The notes below the pieces were generated by a model that saw only the letters and a list, made by a program, of their open reading frames with translations, searched no databases and was not told the DNA's origin. Shown in pieces: positions 50,389 through 60,446 of a DNA stretch of 64,000 nucleotides. The stretch is taken from assembly GCA_977017575.1 (NCBI GenBank), contig CDRNVI010000144.1:1-64000 (forward strand). Direction: 5' to 3'. Source of the DNA: Paramoeba atlantica. Taxonomy: Eukaryota; Discosea. The position numbers and the translations under genes were made by a program. Within the stretch, counting starts at the first letter, position 1. Every line of letters starts with the position of its first letter.

Positions 50389-50780
50389 ATTGCTGCTGCT
50401 GCTGTGTTGTTGTTGTGGTCAGATGTCAACTATCACCCCATCTGCCTCTCCCCGAACAAAAATATCATTGCTTTTTGGAGTCATTTTTGAGTGCTGCTAA
50501 ATCAGGTTTACTTCTTTTATGGTAATTAGTTGTTGTTGATTAATTATTTATTGTTCTTTGTTTGTTCTTTGTGTGAAATTCTTATATATGAAAATTATTA
50601 ATATTTTGGGGATGATTATTTATTGTTAATATTTAACATGTTATTTTTCTGTTGTATTATCAATCCATTTTTATTAAGGTTTTGCTTTCATATATTTGTT
50701 GCTCTTGAATAATATAACACCTCTCTTTGTTTTGGTTTGATTCCTGGTTGGTTCTTATTTTTTAATTTTTTATTTTTTTT

Positions 50781-51190
50781 TTGGGAGTCAAAATCCAGAC
50801 TTTTGATCGATTTATTTTTGGGTTCAATTTTTCATTGGTTCATATTTTTTTTTTAATTTTTTTTGGGGAGTCAAAATCCTTCTGTGACGAGAATTTTGAT
50901 CGATTTATTTTTGGGTTCAATTTTTCATTGGTTCATATTTTTTTTTTTAATTTTTTTGGGGAGTCAAAATCCTTCTGTGACGAAAATTTTGATCAATTTA
51001 TTTTTGGGTTCAATTCTTCATTGGTTCATATTTTTTTTTTTTTAATTTTTTTGGGGAGTCAAAATCCTTCTGTGACGAGAATTTTGATCGATTTATTTTT
51101 GGGTTCAATTCTTCATTGGTTCATATTTTTTTTTTTTTAATTTTTTTTGGGGAGTCAAAATCCTTCTGTGACGAGAATTTTGATCGATTT
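50781..51190 (+). repeat. Tandem repeat, about 95-bp unit, 4-5 copies
   Basis: Each unit holds GGGAGTCAAAATCC, CTGTGACGAGAATTTTGATC, ATTTTTGGGTTCAAT and a T-rich run of varying length. A further partial unit appears at 51783-51850 after the inserted MITE-like element. Frames are open across the array but encode only Phe-rich repeats. Confidence 0.9.
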
Positions 51191-51196
51191 ATTTTC

Positions 51197-51782
51197 ACAC
51201 CAGGCTGGCTAAACCCTATGCACTTTGAGTCATGAATTTATCAATCATCCAAATCAACCCTGTTTATTCCTTTCAAACCTGTAAAAAAAATCATGTCCAT
51301 ATCAGTTTTTTTGGTTTTTTTTTTTGATTCACCACTCTTTTTTGTTTTTTTCTTGTGTTTTGAGTTTCAGAAAAGTTGAAAGATGAGAGAGAAACAAGAT
51401 TTGTTCTTCTTTTTTTCAAGTTTTTTTTGTAAGCTTTGTTGTTTTTTTGGTTTGGGAGTTTTCTTGTATCTTTTTGTGTTTTTTTCTTTCATTTTTTTAT
51501 CTTTTCAAGAGAAAACAAGGTTTTTGTGTTTTTTGAAATTCTAAAAATGAATTTTTTTTTTGTGTTTGGCTGGATTCTGAGTATTTTGTTTTTTGGAATT
51601 CCGAAAAAGAAAGATTGTTTTTCAGAATTCTAATTTTCAAAGGTTTGTTCAAAATTGAGTTGGAACTGTTTATTTGCTAAGGTGGAACTTTTTTTTTGAG
51701 GCCTTGAATGGAAGTGACAGGGTTAGTTTGGATGATTGATAAATTCACAACTCGAGGTGCATAGTTTAGCCAGCCTGGAGTG
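51197..51782. mobile_element. MITE-like element with about 80-bp terminal inverted repeats
   Basis: Bases 51197-51280 and the reverse complement of 51699-51782 match at roughly 85%, sharing CCAGGCTGGCTAAA and GAATTTATCAATCATCCAAA. The 420-bp interior is T-rich with no gene. The element interrupts the 95-bp tandem array: repeat-unit sequence precedes it and resumes after it (GGGTTCAATTCTTGATTGG). It is a non-autonomous DNA transposon by structure. The target duplication is not clear and no matching transposase was identified. Confidence 0.75.
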
Positions 51783-52353
51783 ATGGGTTCAATTCTTGAT
51801 TGGTTCATATTTTTTTTTTTTTTTTTGGAGAGATCAAAAATCCTTCATTTTTTTTCTTTTTTTTTTCTCATATTATTTTTTTTTTATTTAAAGGTGAATT
51901 ATTGAGTGAACTTTATGGATTTCACTTTTCTTCTTGTTATGTTAAGCTGTTTTGCTTTTTCTTCTATTGTATTAATTGAACCTTGTGTTGGTTACTATTA
52001 TCAAAAGAAAGAGAAGAATAGATTAAAATCTTTTCTATTGTATTATTTCCTTTTTTTTTTATGTTTTTTGTTGACCTTTTTTTTGTTTGAATTTTTTTCT
52101 TTTTTCTTTTTTCTTTCTTTAAATCCTTTTTATTTCTTTTTCAACTTGTTTTCTATTTTTTTTTTTTCTTTTTAATTTTTTTCAATTGTTTTTTTTAAAA
52201 AAATAATAAATAATTTTTCAAAATAAATTGAATAAATTTATTTTTTCAATTTTTTTAAGAAACCATTTTCTTTCTCTTACAACCATTTATTTTAAATAAA
52301 AATCTTTTCTTTAAAGAAAAATAAAAAAAAAGAAGAAATTTTAAGTTGCAAGA

Positions 52354-52466
52354 AAACTTAATGTTGCAAAAAGACTTTTTAAAAAAAATATTGATTTAAA
52401 GGGAGTAAAGAGCCTAAACCTATAAAATAATAGGTTGAACTGGGCAAGAGCTATAAACCCTAAACC
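52354..52466 (+). repeat. Subtelomeric repeat, copy 2, with telomere-like units
   Basis: It matches 786-905 closely (GAAAACTTAATGTTGCAAAAAG; CCTATAAAATAATAGGTTG; GAGCTATAAACCC). It is followed at 52458-52472 by two CCCTAAA units. It is oriented as at the chromosome end, but the telomere-like units lie on its inner side here. Confidence 0.8.
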
Positions 52467-52641
52467 CTAAATTAGTTGACAATGAAGACGAGTTGAGACC
52501 GCTTGGATCTCTGTCCACAACAGCTTGGAGCAAACTAGTGAGAGCATCAAACCGCTTTTCCAAGGAAGCAAGACGATCAGCGGGTTGTGGCATCGCCCAT
52601 CACGACCTCATATTCGGTATCAGAATCGTGAGTGTCTGACA
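52467..52641 (-). mobile_element. LTR-retrotransposon gag N-terminal fragment
   Basis: The minus strand from an ATG at 52641 reads an acidic start (MSDTHDSDTEYEVV) and then a helical block (RLASLEKRFDALTSLLQAVV) typical of gag N-termini. It is cut at the subtelomeric repeat. It is a broken relic with no other part of the same element adjacent. Confidence 0.45.
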
Positions 52642-53689
52642 TCGTAGTACACAATACGGCCAAACAGAAAAACAAAGGGTAAAAAAGGCACTAGGCAACA
52701 AAAAACCCAATAAACAGAACACAAAAAACCAATAGCGTCAGGCTCATGAACGGAACACAAGAAAACAACGTTCACAAGAACGAAGGAATAAAAAGAAAAG
52801 TGAAAAAGAAAGAAGAAAGAAGCGAGAGCGGTGGCACTGGTCGAGATTCCAATCTCAGAGACCAACAGGGTCTGACGTCAGCCACCTTACCAGAAAAAAG
52901 GAGACCTCGGGTGAGGGAAAAGTCACCCTCTACAGGTTACCCTGCTTTCCTAATTGGAAAGCGGCCAAGAAATATCAATTTTTTAGATTCAAAACAAAGA
53001 TTGATCACATATTCCAAAGCCATTGGGATCCTTCAATTACTGTCTCACAAACATAAGCTGAAGGCAGTGTTGTACTCTTGTTGGGGGGGGCTCTTGCATT
53101 GGTATGAGGTCACTTCACTCAATTCGATATTTTTATCATGGGGAGTCGTGATTTTGATGATTTCAATTGCTTGGTGGGTGTGGTTGAGAATGAGAATGTC
53201 TGGTTTGTTTTATTGTCATAATTCCTTCATAGTGATGCAAGGAGACCGGTTATCAATTAGAAGGAGATCATGAGGATACAGACATTTAAACAAGAGGAAG
53301 ACATTTTGAACTTGGTTGTGTCAATGGATTCTGACTGCCTACAGAGAGGACACTTCCCATCACCCTTCTGGTATGATTTCTTTTAAACCACAGTTCGTGG
53401 TCTAAATTATTTCCTGATTTTGTTTTTGGCTGCATTCGAGTTTTTTTTTTGTGTGTGTGTGTTTGGTGTTGTATTTTGAGAAACAGAGTTGAACAGCAGA
53501 GTTATGAAAAGAGGAAGAATTGTAGCAAGAACTTCCGAGAAGAGGAAGAAACAAAAAAATTGGCTGTCAAAGCAAGGAGTGAAAAGAGTCAGCAAAGTGT
53601 CGAAAAATTGTGGTAAATTTGAGAAAATTGTTGTAATTTTTGTGTACAATTGGGCTACATCTGCTTTTATTGTTTATTTTGAACGTTTT
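52642..53689. other. Unassigned unique sequence
   Basis: The region is more GC-rich and CpG-containing than its surroundings. Directly upstream (minus sense) of a gag-like start, it may be the LTR and leader of that relic. A 175-codon plus-strand frame at 52746-53273 has no recognisable domain, and I do not call it a gene. Confidence 0.4.
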
Positions 53690-54867
53690 TTAGAAGGTAA
53701 TTATGGGAAAGTTTATGGGGGAGGTGCCTGTCTCTAGTTTGCCTACCTTCGAGGTGATTTCAAATGAACTTCCAAGGTCCCAGCTTGCTCCACCATTCGC
53801 AAAATGTGGAAGGACATTGGACAGGACCATCTGAAGTAAGATCAACATCCAATGTACATTACTTGATTCTGCAGTGGTGAACAAGCTGATTGGCTTGGTT
53901 GGATAGAGGGAGAACAGACAAGTAACACCCTGAAAAGAAGCACACAAAGGGTAAGAAAGACGAGGTTTTTATTCCTTTTTTTTCTTCTTCCTCCTCTGCC
54001 TTTTTCCTCTTGTTGACTAGCCAACTTAACAAGCTCCTTGGCAACTCATTTTGCATCTCTCTTTGCAGCAGCTTTCACCTCTTTTTGGGGTCTACTCTCC
54101 TACTTTTGGAGGACAGGGAGTTGAAGGGGGTTGAGGGGTTCCAGACCTCTTGCGGAGGTTATGAGATTGTGCTCAGGCTTTGTTTGGACATCTTTTCTCA
54201 AAATGGCCAATTTCACCACAGACATAACAAGAAGATTTTATACTGCACCATTGCCGCTTTGCTTCCCCATGTTTGTCATACAAGGGAAAAGAGTTAAGAG
54301 TTGAACGAGAGATTACGGGATAATAATTCTTCTGGTCCTGAACAACTTGTCCAACAACAAATGAACCCTGTGTCTTTTTGCCTTTTTGCAGCAGATAACC
54401 ACGCTTGGGCAAACTCAGACTGAGCAACTTTGGATTTAAATAATTCTTGAATTCCTTGCACCAAAATCTTTCTTTTTGCCATTTACCCTTCAACCTCAAT
54501 TTGGTAGAGAGAGAAATTCAATCACATGGAGAGGGTAATTCCATGCCAGTATTGAAATGTGTCTGTCTGCAGCTCTGACAAACCTGAAACCCCAAGGGGA
54601 ATATGCGCATAGCGCCAATTAAAACACTATCTCTTGAAGAGTTAAAACATCTTGCTGCTGAGCTGTTGAGCAACAGGGATGTGTTGTTTTTATAGGGACT
54701 AAACACTTGTGCAGCATCATTTGGTAATTCTTTCCACCATTAAAATGAATAACTGGGAAGCCATTCTCAGTTGAGACTCTGGCTCTCTCTCTAGGTCTAG
54801 ACTCGTGACCATCTCCCACAATATCTCATAGTCAAAGTCCTCTTCTTTCAAGAGAGAATTGTCTTCC
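53690..54867 (-). mobile_element. LTR-retrotransposon gag region fossil
   Basis: The minus strand carries a gag-like N-terminal region near 54830-54620 and a CCHC zinc knuckle at about 54220-54180 (CYVCGEIGHFEKRCPNK). It lies directly downstream, in minus sense, of the LTR at 54868-55259, so that LTR is probably its 5' LTR. The pol region is missing or unrecognisable. Several breaks are present and it is inactive. Confidence 0.55.
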
Positions 54868-55259
54868 TGTTATGAACCCTGTTCAGTTGTCTTCTGTTCA
54901 ATTTGATGCCATCTTATTGCTCTACTCCCACCAATTGATCACCGCCCTCTCTTTCCCTCTTTTCCTTTCTGATATTCCCTTTGTTTTATTTTCCCTTTTC
55001 TTGTTTTTCCTGATGTTTATTTTTTTCCTTTCCTGATTTGATTTTGTCCATGTTTCCTTCCACAAAAACACCATTTCTGAATCCTTTTTGTTTCTATCAC
55101 ACCCCCATCTCAACTGTCACTGCTTCCACATTTTCTCTCTTGTTCAAAAGTTCCCTTTGTTTGTTTATCTTGAATAAAACTCACATTTTCGATTTGATCT
55201 TTGGATTGGGTTTCGTTTTTGTTTTGTTTGTCCTTCCGGAGATTTGGTCGATCCTGACA
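54868..55259 (-). repeat. LTR of the dispersed TGTTACGAACC family
   Basis: The 392-bp repeat reads TGTTATGAACCCTG to CCTGACA on plus and is a diverged copy of 55614-56014. Its likely coding direction is minus, because a gag relic follows on that side. No target duplication is found. Confidence 0.75.
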
Positions 55260-55613
55260 CTTTGGGAGGTTCATCATTTTGCTGAAGATCCTTGTCATCG
55301 AGAGAGATATTCCTCTCCTCTGGGGAACTCTGTCTTCAGGAAGAGCTTCTTCCCTTGGGTTGAGCTTCATTTTGGTAGCTTGCTCCAAAGTTGGTTGATT
55401 TTTCGAGATTTTTTCGGTTTGGTGTGTGGATAATCCCAATGATCGCCATGTTGTTACTCTTGATATTTTGTGTTAATGTATGTGGAGGCAAATGATTGAG
55501 AACCAGTACTTGAGTAACTTGCAAGGAAATTGAGGGTAACATTTCATAAGATGGATGAGGTTGTTTGATGATGCCCCTCTTACTGTGGGGTGATAAGGTG
55601 AAAACACTCTTGG

Positions 55614-56014
55614 TGTTACGAACCCTGTTCGGTTGTCTTCTATTCAATTTGATGCCATCCTGTCGCTCCGCTCCTCCGATTGATCACTGCTCTTTCTCTC
55701 TCTCTTTTCCCTTTCTCTGTTGTATTTTTCCCCTTGTATTATTTTCCCTTTTCTTATTTTTCCTGATGTTTATTTTATCCCTTCCTGATTTGATTTTGTC
55801 CTTGTTTCCTTCCACAAAAACGCTGTTTTTGTGTTCCTTTTTATTCTTGTCACGATCACATCTCAACTGTCTTTTCACTGCCCTCACATTTCTCTCTCTT
55901 GAGCAAATGTTCACCTTGTTTGTTTCCTTGAATAAATCTACATTTTCGATTTGATCTTTGGTTTGGCTTTGCTTTTGTTTTGTCTGTCTCTCCTGAGATC
56001 CAGTCGATCTGACA
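55614..56014 (-). repeat. Solo LTR with 5-bp target duplication
   Basis: The 401-bp repeat reads TGTTACGAACCCTG to GATCTGACA on plus. The sequence CTTGG flanks it on both sides (55609-55613, 56015-56019), the signature of an LTR insertion reduced to one LTR. It is the best-preserved copy of the family in the window. Family copies also lie at 3891-4038 with 10914-11155, and within the two 1.4-kb tandem units. Confidence 0.85.
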
Positions 56015-56489
56015 CTTGGAAGGGTTTGTGAGGCGAAAGGAAAAAAGAAAACATTTGAATATGGAATTTGATTTGGGAAATGAGTTGGGAAAAAGAATGA
56101 AGGTTGTTTGTTTACTTGTTGTGGTCTTATTTTTGTTTTCTTTGTCTCAAGAAACTCTTTCTTCTTCAAAATCCTTCTTCCTCTTCTTCCTCTTTTTTTT
56201 GAAAGAAAGAGAGGAAATTTCAAATATTTTTTTTGAAAAAACAAAAAAATACAGGAGATGTATCAGAATGTGTGAATTTCGGAACTTGTGGAGAATGAAC
56301 TCGAATGTATTGTTCCAAATGTGATATGTTTATTATTTTTTTTGTGTTTTTTGGTTTTGTAATTGAAAAAAAAACCAAAGAGAGTCAAGCCCGAGTTTTT
56401 AACGTAAAAATCGGTGAGTAGACCTATTAAAAAAACCCCATATTTTTTCAATTCAGATCAGAAAAAAAAGAAATAAATTTTGAATCAAT
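56015..56489. other. No gene seen
   Basis: Unique AT-rich sequence. The plus-strand frame at 56016-56324 is short and hydrophobic/charged without a recognisable domain. Confidence 0.4.
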
Positions 56490-57400
56490 AATTATTCAAC
56501 AATTTTCTTGTGACAAGCAAGAGCAAAGTGAAGGGTACAATCATGTTGATTCTCATCTTCATAATACACACCACCAAGAGATTTGAAAGTAGATTTACAC
56601 CAGCCACTCGTACAAAAGCAATTTCTTTATTATTTCTTTGTATCCTCTTGGCTCAACACACAAGGCACTTTCTTCCCATCAACAATTTTTGACCTTCCTC
56701 CACAAGACTTGTTTGTGATCAAAAAGACCTTTTTCAAGAATCAGGTCACTTTTCGAAAATGGTTGTCAGCAACCACTGTTCCGCCCTCAAACAACCAATC
56801 AATTGTTTTGGCAGAGTAAATTAACAAATCTCCATCATACTGCTTTGGAGAGTGAGGCCCACTCACCCACTCAGTTCCTCCTTTGGCATTACAAACTGTT
56901 ACCCATCTTCTTCCTGGAGCCAGTAACTTGTGAGACCACATTTTTTTCCTCTCTTTCTTGGGACCTTGTTTTCCCTTGATTCTAAAGTCACTCGAGTCCA
57001 TCCATAAACAAACATTTTCACAAGGAGGACAGCATTGAGTTTTTGCGGCCAGTTGTTCCACCCTTCTCCGTGAGCTTTGAACCAAGACTGTCTCTTTAGT
57101 GGGTCTAAAACAGGGGCTTGACCCTCAAACCCTTTCTTTTTGCCGCTTTTCCATGTTTTGGTGGTCACTTGGCACACCAATTCATCTTGCGAAAGGTTTT
57201 CATTAAAAGCCTCCTCAATAACCACAAAGGGTTGGGAATATATTTCCCTTTTCCTTTGGCTCTTCCAACACATTGTGGTAATGTCCTGCAACTGCATCTC
57301 AGTCAGCTTTTTTCTGAGCGTTGGGTGAGGATGTGTTTACTGGTTTGGATTCTCTCAATTGCTTGCTGGTAGTTCACACCATTGTGCGTGCTCTCCTCCA
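56490..57400 (-). pseudogene. Broken DDE transposase (DDE_Tnp_4-like)
   Basis: The minus strand reads, in order: DELVCQVTTKTWKSGKKKGF and LKRQSWFKAHGEGW in one frame (57297 to about 57060), then after a frameshift CLWMDSSDFRIKGK, SHKLLAPGRRWVT, SPKQYDGDLL and TVVADNHFRKV (to 56741). The series MDSSDFR, SHK-LxxPGRRW, PK-YDG and VADNHF is typical of IS5/Harbinger-related eukaryotic DDE transposases, with D of MDSS and D of VADNH as the first two catalytic acids. Beyond a TGA at about 56738 and a tandem TAA-TAA near 56620, the tail (CKSTFKSLGG, ENQHDCTLHFALA) fits the third catalytic block, but the expected acidic residue is not evident. Terminal repeats were not identified. It is inactive. Confidence 0.65.
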
Positions 57401-58077
57401 TTAAGTAAAAGTCCTCCTGAAGGGAAAAGGCTCGCTCTTTCCCTTTTCCTCTTGTGCTACCTCCCCCTCCTCTTCCTGATTTTTCTCTTTTTTTTTTTGA
57501 TGATCAACTTTTTTCAAACTCTTCTTTAAACTGCAAATTTGTTTCTGAAAGGAGGTGTTGTTGATTTACCAAAACCAAAGAAAGGAGTGATTTATTGTGA
57601 TGTGAACACGACTACTTTGGTACAGACTAAAGAAGGCGTGTCAGAAATATGTTGAATGGACAACTGAAGAGCGGTCCTCAGAAGTCTCACGAAAAGTGAC
57701 AAACTTCCTGATGACATCATCAATGGTGTTCTTTCTTTAGATTCACAGAAGGTCGACTTGGAGGAGACCAAGGGTTGACTTGAAGGAGATTGAGAATTGA
57801 CTTGGAGGAGGAGATCAAGAGTTGGATCAAACAAACAGAGCAGAGAGCCAAGTGTCTTCAGAGTAGCGCACATTGCTCGTGTGCAGATGGTGGTGGTGAT
57901 TCGATTCGATTCGTTTTCTTTATTTTCCTTTGAGGAATGAATCTATAGGGTGAGTGTGAACAGTGATGGGAATCTTTTTATTTGTGAAGATGATGATGAT
58001 GGATTGAGTGTGAGAGATAAAGAAGGAAATGAGACAATTGAATATCAATAAAACAATTGATTCAATTCAGTTGGAAT
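57401..58077. other. No gene assigned
   Basis: A 94-codon minus-strand frame at 57592-57873 (starting MCATLKTLGSLLCLFDPTLD) reads moderately protein-like but has no recognised domain and no partner exon. The block 57940-58050 on plus (GNLFICEDDDDG) may be the damaged beginning of the NHL pseudogene that follows. Confidence 0.4.
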
Positions 58078-58615
58078 TTTATGATGGTTTCAATTGGATT
58101 GAATGATCTAATTGTTGTTCTTGATTGGTCTCAAGATTCTTTTCAGGTTGTAATCTTAAACAAAGAAGGAGATTTGGTCAAATCTTTTGGATCAAAAGGT
58201 TCTGAAGATGGTCAGTTTGATGAACCATGATGTGGTGTGGGTGTTGTGGATGAAGAAGGTTGAATTATTGTTGCTGATACTTCCCATCATTGAATTCAAG
58301 TGTTTGTTTGATAATGATGGATCTTTTCTTCATTCTTTTGGTTCAGAACATTCTTCTGAAAGGTCAGTTTAACAATTCTTACAATGTTGGTGTTGATGGG
58401 GGGATGGGGATATTGTTGTTTCTGATGATGGGGAGGGTAGAATTATTGTTTGTGATTCAGAAAATGTATTTTTAGAAAGAAAGAACATTACTTTTTCGTT
58501 TGTTTTCACATGAACAAACCTCATTTTATGGGGTTGTTGTTGATTCATTTTGGATCAATTATTATTTCAGATTTTAAGAAGAATTTAAAATTGAATTGTG
58601 GAACTAATTTGGAAG
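58078..58615 (+). pseudogene. NHL-repeat protein pseudogene
   Basis: Beta-propeller NHL repeats are readable in pieces: DLIVVLDWSQDSFQVVI with KSFGSKGSEDGQFDEP, then CGVGVVDEEG, IIVADTSHH, IQVF, then FDNDGSFLHSFGSE, and finally GVVVDSFGSIIISDFKKN. NHL repeats form propellers that bind protein or RNA. In-frame TGA codons stand at 58228, 58261 and 58291; the last two fall where NHL repeats usually have Arg (GRIIVAD, HRIQVF), as CGA-to-TGA decay would give. A frame change follows near 58303. It is a host-gene relic with no intact ends. Confidence 0.65.
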
Positions 58616-58752
58616 AGAGGACAGGATTTTTATTATTCTTTTTCATTTTCTCCCTTTTTATTTTCTCTTCTTCAAGAGGGTTTTTGTTTTTTTGATTTTT
58701 TTGATTGATTTTTTTGGTAATCCTTCCTATTTTTTTCACTCTTTTCAACAAA

Positions 58753-58824
58753 TCCCCGATAGTATAGTTGGCAAAATCCCCGCCTGTCACGCGGGAGTCC
58801 CGGGTTCGATTCCCGGTCGGGGAG
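58753..58824 (+). tRNA. tRNA-Asp (GTC)
   Basis: A 72-nt cloverleaf with a 7-bp acceptor (TCCCCGA/TCGGGGA), anticodon arm CCCGC-CTGTCAC-GCGGG giving anticodon GTC, and a T arm with GGTTCGATTCC. The discriminator is G and CCA is not encoded. A T-rich run (ATTTTTTT) follows as the RNA polymerase III terminator. Internal A and B boxes are intact. Confidence 0.95.
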
Positions 58825-59659
58825 GATTTTTTTCTCTTTCTTTTTATTTTTATTTTTTTTTGTTCAAAAAGATCAAGTGCTATGGTTTTTTCTTTTTTTC
58901 CTTTTTCTTTTTTTTCTCTCCTCTTCTCTTTTTTTTCTATTTTTATTTTTTGATTCTTTCTCCTTTTTTCTGATTTCTTTGAACTCACATCATGAAAAGG
59001 GTCTCTGTTTTGCAAACTCCAATGTGTGTGACTCTATTTGTTGTGAAGGAAGTTAAATTTTGATCATAGTTCAACTTCAATTGGTTTCTTCTGTTGGAAA
59101 GTGAACAATCACCATCTTCACCCTTGACAACAATCATTCTCTTGCCAACAAAAAATTGAAATTTCGTTTCCAGAGCATAGAGTGTATGAAATCTTTTGTT
59201 TTTTCTGATTCACCAGATCAAAAGTTGTTTGAAAACCTTCCTTTCAATGAGTTGTTTCAAAAATTTTGGTCCATTCTCCAATCTCTTTTTCATGAACATC
59301 AATCTCAAAACTACTTTGTTGTGCAATGGAGGAGGGAGGGCCTTTCAGTTTTTGGAGAAAGTCTTTTATCCTTTTTCTGTTTCTTTCCAAGCAATTTGTT
59401 CCCATCCCCCCCCCAAAAAAGTTCTTTTTTTCTGAGACAGAGTCAGCTAAATTTATTCAGCTCACAAATAGAATTTTAAAGAAATGTCTTCGGGGAATTT
59501 CTCCCCCCCCCCCCCCCCCAAAAAAAAAAGAGAAAAACAGAGAAAACCAAATTTTCCCAAAATGAATTTGAGTGTCACACAAACAAACTTCAATTGGAGC
59601 AAAAGAGTGTTTGAGGAAACTTTTTTCTTTTTTTTTTTGAAAATTAAAAAAAAAAAAAA
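58825..59659. other. No gene assigned; short protein-like frame
   Basis: A 107-codon plus frame at 59156-59479 contains FENLPFNELFQKFWSILQSLFHEHQ, which looks like a folded segment, but there is no recognisable family or flanking exon. It could be an exon or gene relic. A C17 tract lies at 59503-59519. Confidence 0.35.
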
Positions 59660-59732
59660 AGCCACTAAAGGGGCTCGAACCCTTGACCACTAGGTTAAAA
59701 GCCTAGCGCTCTATCGACTGAGCTATAGTGGC
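59660..59732 (-). tRNA. tRNA-Lys (TTT)
   Basis: On minus: acceptor GCCACTA/TAGTGGC, D arm AGCTCAGTCGATAGAGC, anticodon arm CTAGG-CTTTTAA-CCTAG giving TTT, and T arm AAGGGTTCGAGCCCCTT. All stems pair. The base after the acceptor is T and merges into the poly-T terminator, an unusual discriminator for tRNA-Lys. CCA is not encoded. Confidence 0.95.
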
Positions 59733-59934
59733 ATTTGTTGAAAAAAAAGTCAAATTTTTAGTGTGATGGGGGGGGATTGATTTTGATGGAAGAAGGAAAA
59801 AGAAGAAAAAGATATGCAAACAGAAAAAAAAAAAGATTTTTAATTCCTTCTTGGAGCAAAACAACAAAGACAAAAGAAAACCCATTCAGTCAGCGAGATT
59901 TATCTTTTTTTCAACTTTTTTTTCAAAAAAAAAA
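59733..59934. other. Spacer between tRNA genes; nothing seen
   Basis: AT-rich sequence with a G8 run at 59769-59776 and A-rich tracts. No feature is supported. Confidence 0.6.
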
Positions 59935-60009
59935 TTGCTCATTACAGGGATCGAACCTGTGACCTCCGCGTTATTAGCACGGCGCTCTACCGACTAAGTT
60001 AAACGAGCA
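59935..60009 (-). tRNA. tRNA-Ile (AAT)
   Basis: On minus: acceptor TGCTCGT/ATGAGCA with one G-T pair, D arm AACTTAGTCGGTAGAGC, anticodon arm CCGTG-CTAATAA-CGCGG giving AAT (read as IAU after deamination, a eukaryotic cytosolic type), and T arm ACAGGTTCGATCCCTGT. The discriminator is A. A T-rich run follows on minus. Confidence 0.95.
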
Positions 60010-60273
60010 TTTCTGAAAAATGACCCAATTTTTTGGCTTTCCAGCCAGAAAAATTTCTGGAGAAACAGAAAAACAAAGTGAAAAAACAAAGAAAAGAGCA
60101 GAAAAAGGAAAAAAACAAAAATGAAAAAAGTGATTGGAGAAAATGAAGGTGAAAATCACTTTTTATTGTTAATTGACTCCATTTTTTTTTCTTTTTCAAG
60201 GGAAGGGAAAATCTTTTCAAAAGTAAAATCGAATGATTTTTTTTCATTCAAAAAAAAATAATAGATGTTAATT

Positions 60274-60437
60274 ACGTGTGAGAAAAATGGACTTTAATCG
60301 TCGAGGGTGCTTTTTGCCTCGAGACTTGGATTCTGACGTCGAGGTCCATCAACTTGTTGATGGACAGAGACCCAAAGAATCCAAGTCGAGAAAGGAAAAA
60401 AGCACCAGAGACTTGATTGACCATTTTTCTCACACGT
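60274..60437. repeat. 164-bp imperfect palindrome upstream of the tyrosine recombinase gene
   Basis: The arms start ACGTGTGAGAAAAATGG and end CCATTTTTCTCACACGT. Further paired blocks are GTGCTTTTTGCCT with GGAAAAAAGCAC, ACTTGGATTCT with AGAATCCAAGT, and the centre GTCCATCAAC-TT-GTTGATGGAC. Only two bases separate the central arms, so the DNA can extrude as a cruciform and its RNA would fold into a long hairpin. It contains several CpG. It ends 128 bp before the recombinase ATG. Confidence 0.9.
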
Positions 60438-60446
60438 GATTCAACA

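Noticed and set aside
52830-52900. Possible tRNA-like fold around GGTGGC...GCCACC
   Set aside because: The terminal stem pairs, but no convincing anticodon arm or T-arm consensus could be placed.
52746-53273. 175-codon plus-strand frame
   Set aside because: No recognisable domain. It lies opposite the probable LTR/leader of a minus-strand gag relic and uses no conserved motif.
58692-58973. Open frame containing GKIPACHAGVPGSIPGRG
   Set aside because: That peptide is a translation of the tRNA-Asp gene, a well-known annotation artefact.
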